Of a stretch of DNA of 64,000 bases, positions 26,357-35,031 are shown in pieces. This DNA comes from Caballeronia sp031450805 (lineage in GTDB: Bacteria; Pseudomonadota; Gammaproteobacteria; Burkholderiales; Burkholderiaceae), in contig NZ_JARTVY010000005.1 of assembly GCF_031450805.1 (NCBI RefSeq), positions 558,001 through 622,000 on the forward strand, read 5' to 3'. The stretch's first letter is position 1. Each line of letters opens with the position of its first letter. A program made the translations under genes and the position numbers. The notes under the pieces were generated by a model. That model was not told where the DNA came from. It saw only the letters and a program-made list of their open reading frames with translations, and did not search any database.

Positions 26357-26782
26357 ATGACCAAGGTTGCCGAAGTAATGACACGCGGCGTGCAAACCAT
26401 CGCGCCGACCGACACGATCCGCCGCGCGGCGGAGTTGATGGACGAGCTCAACGTCGGCGCGCTACCGGTATGCGACGGCGAGCGGCTCAAAGCGATGATC
26501 ACCGACCGCGATATCGTGGTGCGCGCGGTGTCGGCGGGCAAGGACGCGTCATGCACGGTGCAGGAAGTCGCGAGCGAGCCGGTGGAGTGGTGCCGCGAGG
26601 ATGATGAGATCGAATCCGCCATCCAGAGGATGGAGCAACTGCAGATCCGGCGCATGCCTGTCCTCGACAGCGAGCAGCATGTCGTCGGCATGCTCGCCCT
26701 CGGCGATATCGCGATCTACTCGGACGGCGAAGTGTCATCGACGATTCAGGCTATCTCCACGCCTTCCGTGCCCGACCGGTGA
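26357..26782 (+). CDS. CBS-domain pair protein
   Basis: This 141-residue stand-alone protein has two CBS motifs: residues 1-60 (MTKVAEVMTRGVQTIAPTDT then GALPVCDGERLKAMITDRDI) and 75-130 (IESAIQRMEQLQIRRMPVLD then VVGMLALGDIAIYS). Such proteins bind adenine nucleotides and often sense energy state. GGAG lies six bases before the ATG at 26357. Earlier in-frame starts lack this. It is divergent from the glycosyltransferase run. Confidence 0.9.
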   Translation: MTKVAEVMTRGVQTIAPTDTIRRAAELMDELNVGALPVCDGERLKAMITDRDIVVRAVSAGKDASCTVQEVASEPVEWCREDDEIESAIQRMEQLQIRRMPVLDSEQHVVGMLALGDIAIYSDGEVSSTIQAISTPSVPDR

Positions 26783-26791
26783 TCGGATGCA

Positions 26792-26995
26792 TCACACCGG
26801 ATTGCCGTCTTCCGGCGTCTTCAGACGGTCGCGCTCGCTTTGCGTGCCGGGCGGCGTGCCGGGCTTGTCGTCCGGCGTCGCGTCGGGCGCGCGGTCTTCG
26901 TTGGGACCGCGTTGCGGCGCATCGGCCGGATTCGTCGGGATGTTCTCGGTATGGCCGGGTATCGGCTGGCTCTCGATGTGATCTTGCTGGCTCAT
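26792..26995 (-). CDS. Small disordered Pro/Asp-rich protein
   Basis: This 67-residue hydrophilic protein starts MSQQDHIESQPIPGHTENIP and has DDKPGTPPGTQSERD later. It has no hydrophobic core. It resembles in style, but not clearly in alignment, the 55-residue protein at 15629. The upstream in-frame extension is low-quality sequence, so the ATG at 26995 was chosen. It is convergent with the CBS gene, nine bases apart. Function unknown. Confidence 0.55.
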   Translation of the reverse strand: MSQQDHIESQPIPGHTENIPTNPADAPQRGPNEDRAPDATPDDKPGTPPGTQSERDRLKTPEDGNPV

Positions 26996-27115
26996 CGCAT
27001 GTCTCGCTGGTGGTGAAGAGGATTCCTCAGCCGAGCGAGCAAGCGACGTTCCGATGCGTGGCACGCACGATGCTTGCAATACGCTCCTTGTCCCGTTCGC
27101 CTCCTCATCATCGAT

Positions 27116-28075
27116 ATGCGTAAATCACGAACAAGCGCTTCTGCGTCGAACACACTTCTTGCCGGCGTCGCCGCCGTATCCGTCGGCATCGCCGCGTGGG
27201 CCGCATGGCGCGGGCGACGGGCCGAGCGCGAACATCCGCCCATCGGGCAATTCATCGATGTGGATGGCGTGCGCCTGCATTACATCGACGAAGGCGAAGG
27301 CCCCACGGTGCTGCTCGTGCACGGCAACCTCGTCACGCTGCAGGACTACATCGCGAGCGGGCTGGTCGCGCGTCTGTCGAAGCGTCATCGTGTGATTGCG
27401 TTCGATCGTCCGGGCTTCGGCTTCAGCACGCGCCCGCGCGATCGCGTGTGGACGCCGCAGGAGCAGGCGGCACTTTTTCAGCGCGCGCTCCGGCAGATGG
27501 GATTGACGCGCGCGGTCGTCGTCGGGCAATCGCTCGGCTGCCTCGTCGCGCTGGCAATGGCGATCGAGCCGCGCATCGAGATTCGCGGACTGACGCTCGT
27601 GTCGGGCTACTACTATCCGACCGCGCGATTCGACGTGCTCCTCACCGCGCCCGCCGCCGTTCCGGTGCTCGGCGATGTCATTCGCTATACCGTTTCGCCC
27701 GTGATGGGACGCCTGCTGCTCAACCAGAACGTGCGGGTCATGTTCGCGCCCTCGGATGTTCCGCCCGAGTTCGGCCATCAGGTGCAACGCCAGATCGTGC
27801 TGCGGCCGTGGCAATTACGGGCGATCGGCGAAGACGCGGCGTGCATGGTGCCGGCGGCGAACGAGTTGTCGAAGCACTATCGCGACATCGATATACCGGT
27901 GCGAATCTTCGCGGGCGAAGACGATGTCGTGGTGGATGCGCAATCGCATTCCGCACGTCTTGCGCGCGACATTGCGCAGAGCGTGCTGTCGGTGATCCGG
28001 CATAGCGGTCACATGGTTCATTACGATGACGCGGGACGCATCGGCGATGCCGTCGAAGCGATGGCAATCGAGTGA
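27116..28075 (+). CDS. Alpha/beta hydrolase
   Basis: This 319-residue protein has an N-terminal hydrophobic helix (LLAGVAAVSVGIAAWAAW) that may anchor or export it. An alpha/beta hydrolase fold follows: LLVHGNLVTLQDY oxyanion region, nucleophile elbow VVGQSLGCLVAL (Ser in GQSLG), acid in FAGEDDVVVD, and histidine in IRHSGHMVHYDD. It belongs to the broad epoxide hydrolase/esterase-like group. The start at 27116 (MRKSRTSASAS) is preferred over one 42 bp upstream because the positive charge precedes the helix directly. The substrate is unknown. Confidence 0.9.
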   Translation: MRKSRTSASASNTLLAGVAAVSVGIAAWAAWRGRRAEREHPPIGQFIDVDGVRLHYIDEGEGPTVLLVHGNLVTLQDYIASGLVARLSKRHRVIAFDRPGFGFSTRPRDRVWTPQEQAALFQRALRQMGLTRAVVVGQSLGCLVALAMAIEPRIEIRGLTLVSGYYYPTARFDVLLTAPAAVPVLGDVIRYTVSPVMGRLLLNQNVRVMFAPSDVPPEFGHQVQRQIVLRPWQLRAIGEDAACMVPAANELSKHYRDIDIPVRIFAGEDDVVVDAQSHSARLARDIAQSVLSVIRHSGHMVHYDDAGRIGDAVEAMAIE

Positions 28076-28087
28076 TGCGCGGACGCT

Positions 28088-28822
28088 TCAGAGCCGTCGC
28101 GTGAGTATCGGCACGACGACCGGTACGAGTATCGACGTCAGTATGCCGTTGAGCCCCATGCCGAGGCCCGCGAACGCGCCCATTTGCTGACTGATCTGGA
28201 ACGCGCGCGCCGTGCCGATTCCGTGGGACGCCACGCCGAGCGCAAAGCCGCGCGCTTCGGGCTCGGTCACGCGCAGCGTGTTGAGGATGACGCGTGCGAA
28301 CGCAGCGCCGAAGATGCCGGTCGATATGACGAGCACCGCCGTCAACGATGGAATGCCGCCGATGGACGTGGCCACCGCCATCGCGATGGGCGTCGTCGCG
28401 GAATTCGGCGCGAGCGATGCGATGGTCTGCTTCGATGCCCCGAGCCACGATGCGACCGCGACAGCCGACACGATCGCCGTCATCGATCCCGCAACAAGCG
28501 CGACCGTCAACGGCGCGGCGAGCCTGCGCAGATTGCCGAGCTGACGATATAGCGGCAAGGCAAGCGCGACCGTTGCCGGCCCCAGCAGAAAGTGCACGAA
28601 TTGCGCGCCTTCGAAATACGTCGGATACGGCGTGCGGCTGATCTGCAAGACGGCCACGAGAATGGCAACCGCGATGAGCACCGGATTCGCCAGCGGGTTG
28701 AAACGGCAACGCGCGTAGATCCACTGCGCGATCAGATACGCGAAGAGCGTGGTGGTCAATCCGAGCAGCGGCGATGCGGCGAGATAGACCCATATCGCAT
28801 TGATCTGCGGGAACGCGATCAT
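28088..28822 (-). CDS. lrgB: LrgB/CidB family membrane protein
   Basis: This is a 244-residue integral membrane protein with about seven helices. LrgB hallmarks are FLLGPATVALALPLYRQL, LAPNSATTPIAMAVATSIGG and GFALGVASHGIGTARAF. In bacteria LrgB/CidB act with LrgA/CidA in holin-like control of murein hydrolases, or as transporters of pyruvate or glycolate-like acids. The gene overlaps the lrgA stop by ATGA, so it is translationally coupled. Confidence 0.95.
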   Translation of the reverse strand: MIAFPQINAIWVYLAASPLLGLTTTLFAYLIAQWIYARCRFNPLANPVLIAVAILVAVLQISRTPYPTYFEGAQFVHFLLGPATVALALPLYRQLGNLRRLAAPLTVALVAGSMTAIVSAVAVASWLGASKQTIASLAPNSATTPIAMAVATSIGGIPSLTAVLVISTGIFGAAFARVILNTLRVTEPEARGFALGVASHGIGTARAFQISQQMGAFAGLGMGLNGILTSILVPVVVPILTRRL

Positions 28823-29193
28823 CGCGGCTTCTCTGCGCGATGACCACGCATCAGCGCGCGCATGACGAGCGCGGTCACGGCGATGCCGAGCGTGGTGCTG
28901 ACGATGATCGCGAGCACGATCGCCAGTACGTTGCCGCTCAGCGCGCTCACGGACACCATGATGCCGACGCCTGCCGGGACGAACAGCAGCGAGAGATGAC
29001 GAAGCAATTCGTTAGCGGTCGGCTCGATGGCGTCGGCGGCGCGCGGCCGCGCCATCAGGAACACGAGCAGCAGCAACATGCCGACGACCGGGCCCGGCAC
29101 CGGAAGCCGGAAGACATACGAAAGCCCTTCGCCGAGACATTGAAAGAGCAGCAGCACGGCCAGTGAGAGAAGCATCGCGAATCCTGTGTTCAT
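28819..29193 (-). CDS. lrgA: LrgA/CidA family holin-like protein
   Basis: This 124-residue protein has four membrane helices. It starts MNTGFAMLLSLAVLLLFQCL, and the family signature LPVPGPVVGMLLLLVFL is near residues 31-47. LLFVPAGVGIMVSVSAL is the third helix. The start at 29193 removes an Arg-rich 17-residue extension. It is first gene of a two-gene lrgAB operon. Confidence 0.94.
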   Translation of the reverse strand: MNTGFAMLLSLAVLLLFQCLGEGLSYVFRLPVPGPVVGMLLLLVFLMARPRAADAIEPTANELLRHLSLLFVPAGVGIMVSVSALSGNVLAIVLAIIVSTTLGIAVTALVMRALMRGHRAEKPR

Positions 29194-29325
29194 GGTCCCG
29201 AACCGCAAGCGCAAAGCAAGCGATAGTCCAGCCGACGAATGCACGGAATGCTCCTAGAATGAAGAAGCCGCTGACATCCGGCGGTCACTACTCGAACGAT
29301 GAATCGAACGATTCAGGAGACAGCG

Positions 29326-30438
29326 ATGACGCCTCGCAATGCAGCAGGACTCGTTACGGTAGCCGTCGTGTCCGGTCTGGTGACCGGATGTGGCGGCTCC
29401 GATCATCACGATGCTTACAACGATGCCCCGAAGGTCATTATCGATTCCGACTTCAACACGATGGGCGACGACGGTCAGCTCTTCGCGATGACGACGCAAC
29501 TGATGGGGCAGGGCAAGATCAACCTGCTGGGCTTGTGCGTGGTGACCGGCAACGACTGGCTGCTGCAGGAACAGGCGGATGCGCTGAAAGCCGTCGAGCG
29601 CATGGGCGTGCAGGACAAGGTCGGCGTGTATGCGGGCGCGAATTATCCGCTGCAATACGATGTCGCGAGCATTCGTGCGCAGCAGGCCGCGAATCCGAAC
29701 GGCTACTTCGGCGCGTGGATGCGGCCGGAGCCGACGCAGCCATCGCAACTGACCGCGCCGCCCGATGGCTTCGCGCAATCGACGACGCTGAAAGCGCAGG
29801 CCGCCGCGGACTTCATGATCGATACGATCAAGCGCTATCCGAATCAGGTGACCATCATCGAAGTCGGGCCACCGACGAATCTCGCAACGGCCGTGAGGCG
29901 AGCGCCGGAGATCGTGCCGCTCATCAAGGAGATCGTCTACATGGGCGGCGCGATGAACGTACCCGGCAATGCCAACGCAGTGGGTGAGCTCAACTGGTGG
30001 TTCGATCCGGTGGCGGTGCGTACGCTCTTGCAAACCACCATTCCGCAGCGGGTCATTCCGCTCGACGTCACCAATACCGTTCCCTTGACGCAAACCATCT
30101 ACAACCAGATTGTCAATCCGCCGACGGGACAGACAGCGGTGACGCAGGCATATGCCATCGCGAACGCAGGCGCATTCGCCGCGAATACGAATATCTACGA
30201 CACGTTGACCATCGGATACTTTCTCGATCCCACGTATGCGAAAGAGACGCAGAGCGCGTACCTCGACATCGACACGACGCCGGGCGAAGATCAGGGACAT
30301 GTGCGCGTGTATCCCGACGCGCCGGCGGCTGGCGCGTCGCCGCAGAAGATCACTTACGTGACGCGCTATGACAACGACCGCTTTTTCGATTTCTACGTGG
30401 GCTTGCTGACGAGTCCGGTGCCGGTCAAGTTTCGCTGA
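29326..30438 (+). CDS. Lipoprotein nucleoside hydrolase
   Basis: This 370-residue member of the inosine-uridine nucleoside hydrolase family cleaves ribonucleosides to base and ribose. GGAG precedes the ATG at 29326. A signal peptide with lipobox LVTGC places the mature N-terminal Cys at residue 22, so it should be membrane-anchored and face the periplasm. The Ca-binding motif near the start of the mature protein reads DSDFNTMGDD, a spaced variant of the usual D-x-D-x4-DD. IIEVGPPTNLATAVRRAPEI and KEIVYMGGAMNVPGN are the other family motifs, and ELNWWFDPVAV carries the later metal ligand region. Specificity is unknown. Confidence 0.9.
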   Translation: MTPRNAAGLVTVAVVSGLVTGCGGSDHHDAYNDAPKVIIDSDFNTMGDDGQLFAMTTQLMGQGKINLLGLCVVTGNDWLLQEQADALKAVERMGVQDKVGVYAGANYPLQYDVASIRAQQAANPNGYFGAWMRPEPTQPSQLTAPPDGFAQSTTLKAQAAADFMIDTIKRYPNQVTIIEVGPPTNLATAVRRAPEIVPLIKEIVYMGGAMNVPGNANAVGELNWWFDPVAVRTLLQTTIPQRVIPLDVTNTVPLTQTIYNQIVNPPTGQTAVTQAYAIANAGAFAANTNIYDTLTIGYFLDPTYAKETQSAYLDIDTTPGEDQGHVRVYPDAPAAGASPQKITYVTRYDNDRFFDFYVGLLTSPVPVKFR

Positions 30439-30452
30439 CGGTTGATTCCGGC

Positions 30453-31706
30453 TCAGTCCATTCTGGCTTTCGGCGTTATCGCGGGCGTGACGGGTTCGAC
30501 GGTTCTTTTGATGGCGCCCCCGAGCGCGCTGCGATACACGTCGAGATAGGCGTTGACCATCGAGTCGGGACTGAAGGTATCGGCGTGCTTGCGCAGCCTG
30601 TCGTGCACGGACGGTTCCTTCAGCAACGCGATGGCCTCGCGGATCTTCTCGATGAGCGTGTGCGGACGCTCCATGTCGAAGACGAGATTCGAACGCGGCT
30701 CGATTACTTCGGGAATGCCGCCGCGATTCGCGCCGACGACCGGCAAGCCGTACGAATATGCTTCGACGATCACGCGGCCGAACGGCTCGTGCCAGATCGA
30801 CGGCACGATCAGGATGTCGATGCTGCGAAGGAAGTCGTCGGGCTTCACGTGACCGAGATACTGCACGCGCGGATCGTCGTATTTCTGCTTGAGGCCCTCG
30901 ATGTAGCCGGGGTCGCCCTTGCCGCCGAAGACGAGCGTCCAGTCGAGTGTGTTGTCGGCGGCGAGCTGCTCGAGCACGACCTCCGAGCCTTTGTCTCGCG
31001 CCACGCGGCCGAGCACGCCGAGACGCACCGGTCCGCCTTTATAGCGTTGCTTCGTGTGCGTGGCGGCGTCCTGGCTCGGAACGTAGCAGTTGTTGATGAC
31101 GGCCGTGCGTGTGGCTTCAGGAAAATAGCCGCTGTTCAGATGCTTTTGCAGCACGAAGCGGCTGACGCCCACGGCGACCTGAACGCGGGACGATGCGGAC
31201 TTTTTCGGCGCGGAATACAGCGCGCATGATCCGCATTGGCGCTTGCAGGGCTCGACGTCGGAGAACATCGTCGTGGCCGGACACATGAGGTAGTAGTCGC
31301 GTGCCGTGTGAACGATGGGAATGCCGGCGGCGCGGGCAGCGCGCCATACGTCGACGGACAGGCACGCGAGATTACTCGTATGAATGATGTCCGGCTTGTC
31401 GCGCGCGATGATGTCGCGCAGCTTGCGTGACATGACGACGTTGACGACATCGATGCCATGCCAGATGAATCGCGCGACGCGGGAGCGCTTCTTGGGCGCA
31501 TGCGGCCAATACAGGTTGGCCGAGCGCAGACGATAAACCTTGACCCCGTTGAATTCGGTGACGCTGTCGCTGCGTGCTCCCGTTGCACAGGCGACGCTCA
31601 CGTCCATGCCTGCCCTGACGAGCCCCTCGGCGAGCAGTTGCGTCGATACCTCAGCCCCGCCGATCTTGTCCGGGTAGTACAACGTGTTGACGATGAGTAT
31701 TTTCAC
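30453..31706 (-). CDS. GT4 family glycosyltransferase
   Basis: This GT-B enzyme of about 417 residues is not closely similar to the 24-26 kb pair. From a GTG at 31706 it begins MKILIVNTLYYPDKIGGAEV, which matches the family N-terminus. The frame runs 84 bp further upstream to another GTG, so the start is uncertain. A cysteine-containing insert (EPCKRQCGSCALY) follows RDYYLMCPATTMF. The donor site has LGVLGRVARDKGSEVVLEQL and EPFGRVIVEAYSYGLPVVGA. It probably adds sugars to a cell-surface glycan. It converges on the nucleoside hydrolase with 14 bp between them. Confidence 0.9.
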   Translation of the reverse strand: MKILIVNTLYYPDKIGGAEVSTQLLAEGLVRAGMDVSVACATGARSDSVTEFNGVKVYRLRSANLYWPHAPKKRSRVARFIWHGIDVVNVVMSRKLRDIIARDKPDIIHTSNLACLSVDVWRAARAAGIPIVHTARDYYLMCPATTMFSDVEPCKRQCGSCALYSAPKKSASSRVQVAVGVSRFVLQKHLNSGYFPEATRTAVINNCYVPSQDAATHTKQRYKGGPVRLGVLGRVARDKGSEVVLEQLAADNTLDWTLVFGGKGDPGYIEGLKQKYDDPRVQYLGHVKPDDFLRSIDILIVPSIWHEPFGRVIVEAYSYGLPVVGANRGGIPEVIEPRSNLVFDMERPHTLIEKIREAIALLKEPSVHDRLRKHADTFSPDSMVNAYLDVYRSALGGAIKRTVEPVTPAITPKARMD

Positions 31707-32559
31707 GGCGTTTGAAGTAGTGTCGTCGTCCTGCGATAAGGCACCCGCTCTGTCGGCCCGAAGACAGATCCCGAAAGGCAAGGGGTGCACCGCTGCAGCC
31801 TTCTCGGATTAGAAGCACAACGTGAAAACGTAGTTGCGGCATCGCTCCAGCCGGTAAGCAGGAGTTTAGGATAAGCCAAATTGCTTGAGAAGGCGCAAAG
31901 CGAAACGTAAGCAATTGCAATGCTAGCTCGTGTAGCGGTTTGATGCGAGTGAGTCTTTTGGTAACGCGATTTGTCTGCAAATATTGCCGGGGGTGGACGC
32001 GTGAGGTGAACAACTTACGCGCCATGCCATTGCTTGTGACAATGACCGTTGGAGTGCACGGGCGGCGGAGGGTTCCACTAGCGCTGCTGTCGCCGCGTCG
32101 ATTAGTCAGTTGTATCGGCCATACGATCGAGACGTGAATTTTCTCCTGAGCAAGCGACTTCGCAGCCTGGTGTCGACTTGTGTCGCTGAAAGATCGAACG
32201 TGTTCCTGCGCCGAAACGAGGTAAGCATCATCTGTGAAAGACCATCACCGACTTCTAAACGCCGCTGACATTAAATATTACGACCTACTATCTATATGTA
32301 GGCTTTACATGTTTGCTTAAAAGCAATTATTCGGTTCTGGACAAACATTCAAGCGTCGTGCGTTAATCCTCGGACGATTCATTAGCTATCCGAGATACAC
32401 CACGTATGACCCTATCCCGCATGCGATATTGTCCTGTCCCATGTCGTTCAGAACCTGTGCCGCGCCGAACCGAAGCGAATCGCGGGGAGACGCTGCGCGC
32501 GCCGCGCAATGACGGGTCAGGAGCTCCCGGCGAAACCGACCGTCCGCTACGGTGACACG
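31707..32559. other. Intergenic region upstream of the type VI island
   Basis: These 850 bp have no open frame with protein-like composition. Around 32270-32350 the DNA is clearly AT-rich (35 percent GC by count in 32281-32340), unlike its surroundings. It presumably carries the tssE promoter. I found no obvious sigma-54 box by eye. The AT-rich patch could mark an old insertion boundary. Confidence 0.55.
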
Positions 32560-33108
32560 ATGACCAGCGCCGCTCAAGACAGCCGGGACGCGCGGGCAGG
32601 CAGTGCTTCGCGCCGTGGGAACACGCACCTCATGCCGGCGCTCATCGATCGGCTGCGCGACGATGCGCCGCATCGCCGGACCGAAGCGCCCGGCGAGTAT
32701 GCCGTCACGCGTGCGCAGCTACGCGAGATCATCCAGCGCGACCTGTCGTATCTGTTGAACGCCACTAATCTCGGCAGTGAGATCGATGCAGGGCGATATC
32801 CGCTCGTGGCCGCATCTACCGTCAACTTCGGCGTGCCGCCGCTGGCCGGCGCGTTCATGGCTTCGCGCAAGTGGTCGGATATCGAGCAGACCATCAAGGA
32901 TGCGATTTTTGCCTTCGAACCGCGCCTCGTGCCGAATTCGCTTCAGGTCGTTCCGTGCAGCGAGGGAGACCGGCACGGCCGTCATAACGAAGTGGCGTTC
33001 GAGATTCGCGGAATGATCGACGTGGAGCCGTATCCGCTGGAATTCTTGGTGCAGAGTTCGCTCGATCTCGAAAGCAGCCGCCTGCATGCGGACAGCCGGC
33101 GCGCGTGA
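32560..33108 (+). CDS. tssE: Type VI secretion baseplate protein TssE
   Basis: This 182-residue gp25-like wedge protein of the T6SS baseplate has LREIIQRDLSYLLNATNL, then FGVPPLAGAFMASRKWSDIE, AIFAFEPRLVPNSLQVV and the C-terminal MIDVEPYPLEFLVQSSLDLE, which are typical. An alternative start lies 51 bp upstream. I used the ATG at 32560, which gives the usual length. It heads the tssE-tssF-tssG run and is 30 bp from tssF. Confidence 0.93.
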   Translation: MTSAAQDSRDARAGSASRRGNTHLMPALIDRLRDDAPHRRTEAPGEYAVTRAQLREIIQRDLSYLLNATNLGSEIDAGRYPLVAASTVNFGVPPLAGAFMASRKWSDIEQTIKDAIFAFEPRLVPNSLQVVPCSEGDRHGRHNEVAFEIRGMIDVEPYPLEFLVQSSLDLESSRLHADSRRA

Positions 33109-33138
33109 GCCGGACATTCACGAAGCAAATGCACCGCA

Positions 33139-35031
33139 ATGGACCCGCGACTACTCGATTACTACAACCAGGAACTCATCTACCTTCGTGAGAGCGCGGG
33201 CGAGTTCGCGGACGCGAATCCGAAGATCGCGCGCCGATTGGGAATCCACGCGGGGGAAACGAGCGACCCTTACGTCGAGCGGCTGATGCAGTCGTTCTGC
33301 TTCATGTCCGCGCGCATGCGATTGAAGCTCGACGCCGACTTCCCGCGCTTTACGCAGCGCCTGCTGGAAGTGACATACCCGAACTACGTCGCCCCGACGC
33401 CCTCGATGGCCGTCGTGCAGATGTATCCGGCGCACACGAAAGGCAATCTGAACGATGGCTTTCGCGTGCCGCGCGGCCTCACGATCAAGACGCACGCACC
33501 GGACGGCGAGCGCACGGCCTGCATGTTCACGACCAGCCAGGACGTCGTGCTCTATCCGCTGACCATCGTCAGCGCAAGGCTCACAGGCATCCCGCCCGAT
33601 ATTCCCGGACTCGAGCGCTATGTTCCCGCGCACGCGCAGGTTCGCGGCGCTCTGAGGCTGCGTATCCGCACCACGAACAAGGCGAAGATCGCCGCGCTCG
33701 AGAACCTCGACCGCCTGCCTGTGTACTTGTCAGGCGATGAAGAAGTCGCGTCCAACCTGTTCGAACTGCTGCACACCGCTGCATTGGCTTCCGTGGTCGG
33801 GGAGCCGGGCGCCTTCAGCGCGGCTGACCGCCCGTTCGCGGCAGTCGAATCGAAAGCGGTGGTTCACGAAGGTCTGGGCATCGACCAGGGGCTGCTGCCG
33901 CTCGTCTGGCCCAAGTTCCATGGACACAACCTGCTTCATGAATACTTCGCTTGTCCCAGCCGCTTCTACTTCTTCGCGCTGACCGGTCTTCGCGCGGGGC
34001 TGAAGAAGACGAAAGGAGAGGAACTCGAGATCGTCGTGCTGCTCGACCGTGCGCCGGATCGGCTCGCGAGTCTGGTCGATGCTTCGCGGTTCGCGCTTTT
34101 CTGTACGCCTGTCGTCAATCTGTTTCAGCAGAAGGTCGACCGCATCGAACTGGCCGATGCGACCACGGAATTTCATCTGGTGCCCAAGCGTCAGCATCCG
34201 ATGGACTACGAAGTATTCGCCGTTCAGGCGCTGGAGGCGCAAGTCGAGAAGAACTCGGAAAAGTGCGAATTCCAGCCGCTCTATCAGACGCTCAACAACG
34301 ACGAAGCGAGCCACGGCCGATACTTCACCGTGCGTCGTGAGCGACGCCTGTTGTCCGGTTCTTCGCGGCGCTACGGCACCCGCACGTCGTATGTCGGGAC
34401 GGAGACGTTCGTCTCTCTCGTCGATGCAGACGAAGCGCCTTATCATGAAGGCATGCGCTATCTGTCGGCCTACGCATGGCTCACGAACCGCGACTTGCCG
34501 ATTCTCGTGCCGCGTAACGGCGTGAACGATTTCCAGAAGGTGAAGAACGATCCGCCGATCGAGAGCATCGGCCTCATTCGACGGCCCAGCGCGCCGCGTC
34601 CGCCGTATGCGGAGGGTGCAGCGGCCTGGCGCCTGATCCGGCAACTGAACTTCAACTATCTGGCGCTCGAAGAACTCGATCATCGTCCGGATGGGCAGGG
34701 CCTGCGCGACATGCTGCGCCTCTTTCTCGGCAGCGACGACACCGGACTCGCGCAGCAAGTGGACAGCCTGGTTGCCGTGAAGACCAGCGCCGTCACGCGC
34801 AAGCTGCCGGGAGGAGGCCCGTTCGTGTTCGGACGCGGCATCGCGTGCGAGTTGACAGTCGATGAAGCAGGTTTCTCCGGCATGAGTCCGTACCTCTTCG
34901 GCCTGGTGATCGAACACTATCTCGCACGTCATGTCTCGATGCATTCGTTCACGCAGACCCAACTCAATTCGACTCAGCGTGGCCGCATCATGCGCTGGCC
35001 CGTGCGAATGGGCACACGTGGAGTGGCGTGA
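33139..35031 (+). CDS. tssF: Type VI secretion baseplate protein TssF
   Basis: TssF (VasA) is the main wedge protein of the T6SS baseplate and works in a TssE-TssF2-TssG unit. The 630-residue length is typical. It begins MDPRLLDYYNQELIYLRESA, the nearly invariant TssF opening. DPYVERLMQSFCFMSARMRL and FTQRLLEVTYPNYVAPTPSM follow. EYFACPSRFYFFALTGL in the middle and the C-terminal SFTQTQLNSTQRGRIMRWP are also family motifs. Its stop overlaps the tssG start (TGATG), implying coupled translation. Confidence 0.97.
   Translation: MDPRLLDYYNQELIYLRESAGEFADANPKIARRLGIHAGETSDPYVERLMQSFCFMSARMRLKLDADFPRFTQRLLEVTYPNYVAPTPSMAVVQMYPAHTKGNLNDGFRVPRGLTIKTHAPDGERTACMFTTSQDVVLYPLTIVSARLTGIPPDIPGLERYVPAHAQVRGALRLRIRTTNKAKIAALENLDRLPVYLSGDEEVASNLFELLHTAALASVVGEPGAFSAADRPFAAVESKAVVHEGLGIDQGLLPLVWPKFHGHNLLHEYFACPSRFYFFALTGLRAGLKKTKGEELEIVVLLDRAPDRLASLVDASRFALFCTPVVNLFQQKVDRIELADATTEFHLVPKRQHPMDYEVFAVQALEAQVEKNSEKCEFQPLYQTLNNDEASHGRYFTVRRERRLLSGSSRRYGTRTSYVGTETFVSLVDADEAPYHEGMRYLSAYAWLTNRDLPILVPRNGVNDFQKVKNDPPIESIGLIRRPSAPRPPYAEGAAAWRLIRQLNFNYLALEELDHRPDGQGLRDMLRLFLGSDDTGLAQQVDSLVAVKTSAVTRKLPGGGPFVFGRGIACELTVDEAGFSGMSPYLFGLVIEHYLARHVSMHSFTQTQLNSTQRGRIMRWPVRMGTRGVA

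Noticed and set aside
31707..32559. Search for a sigma-54 promoter or tRNA attachment site before the T6SS genes
   Set aside because: No GG-N10-GC element with good flanks and no tRNA-like sequence or direct-repeat att pair could be supported by eye.
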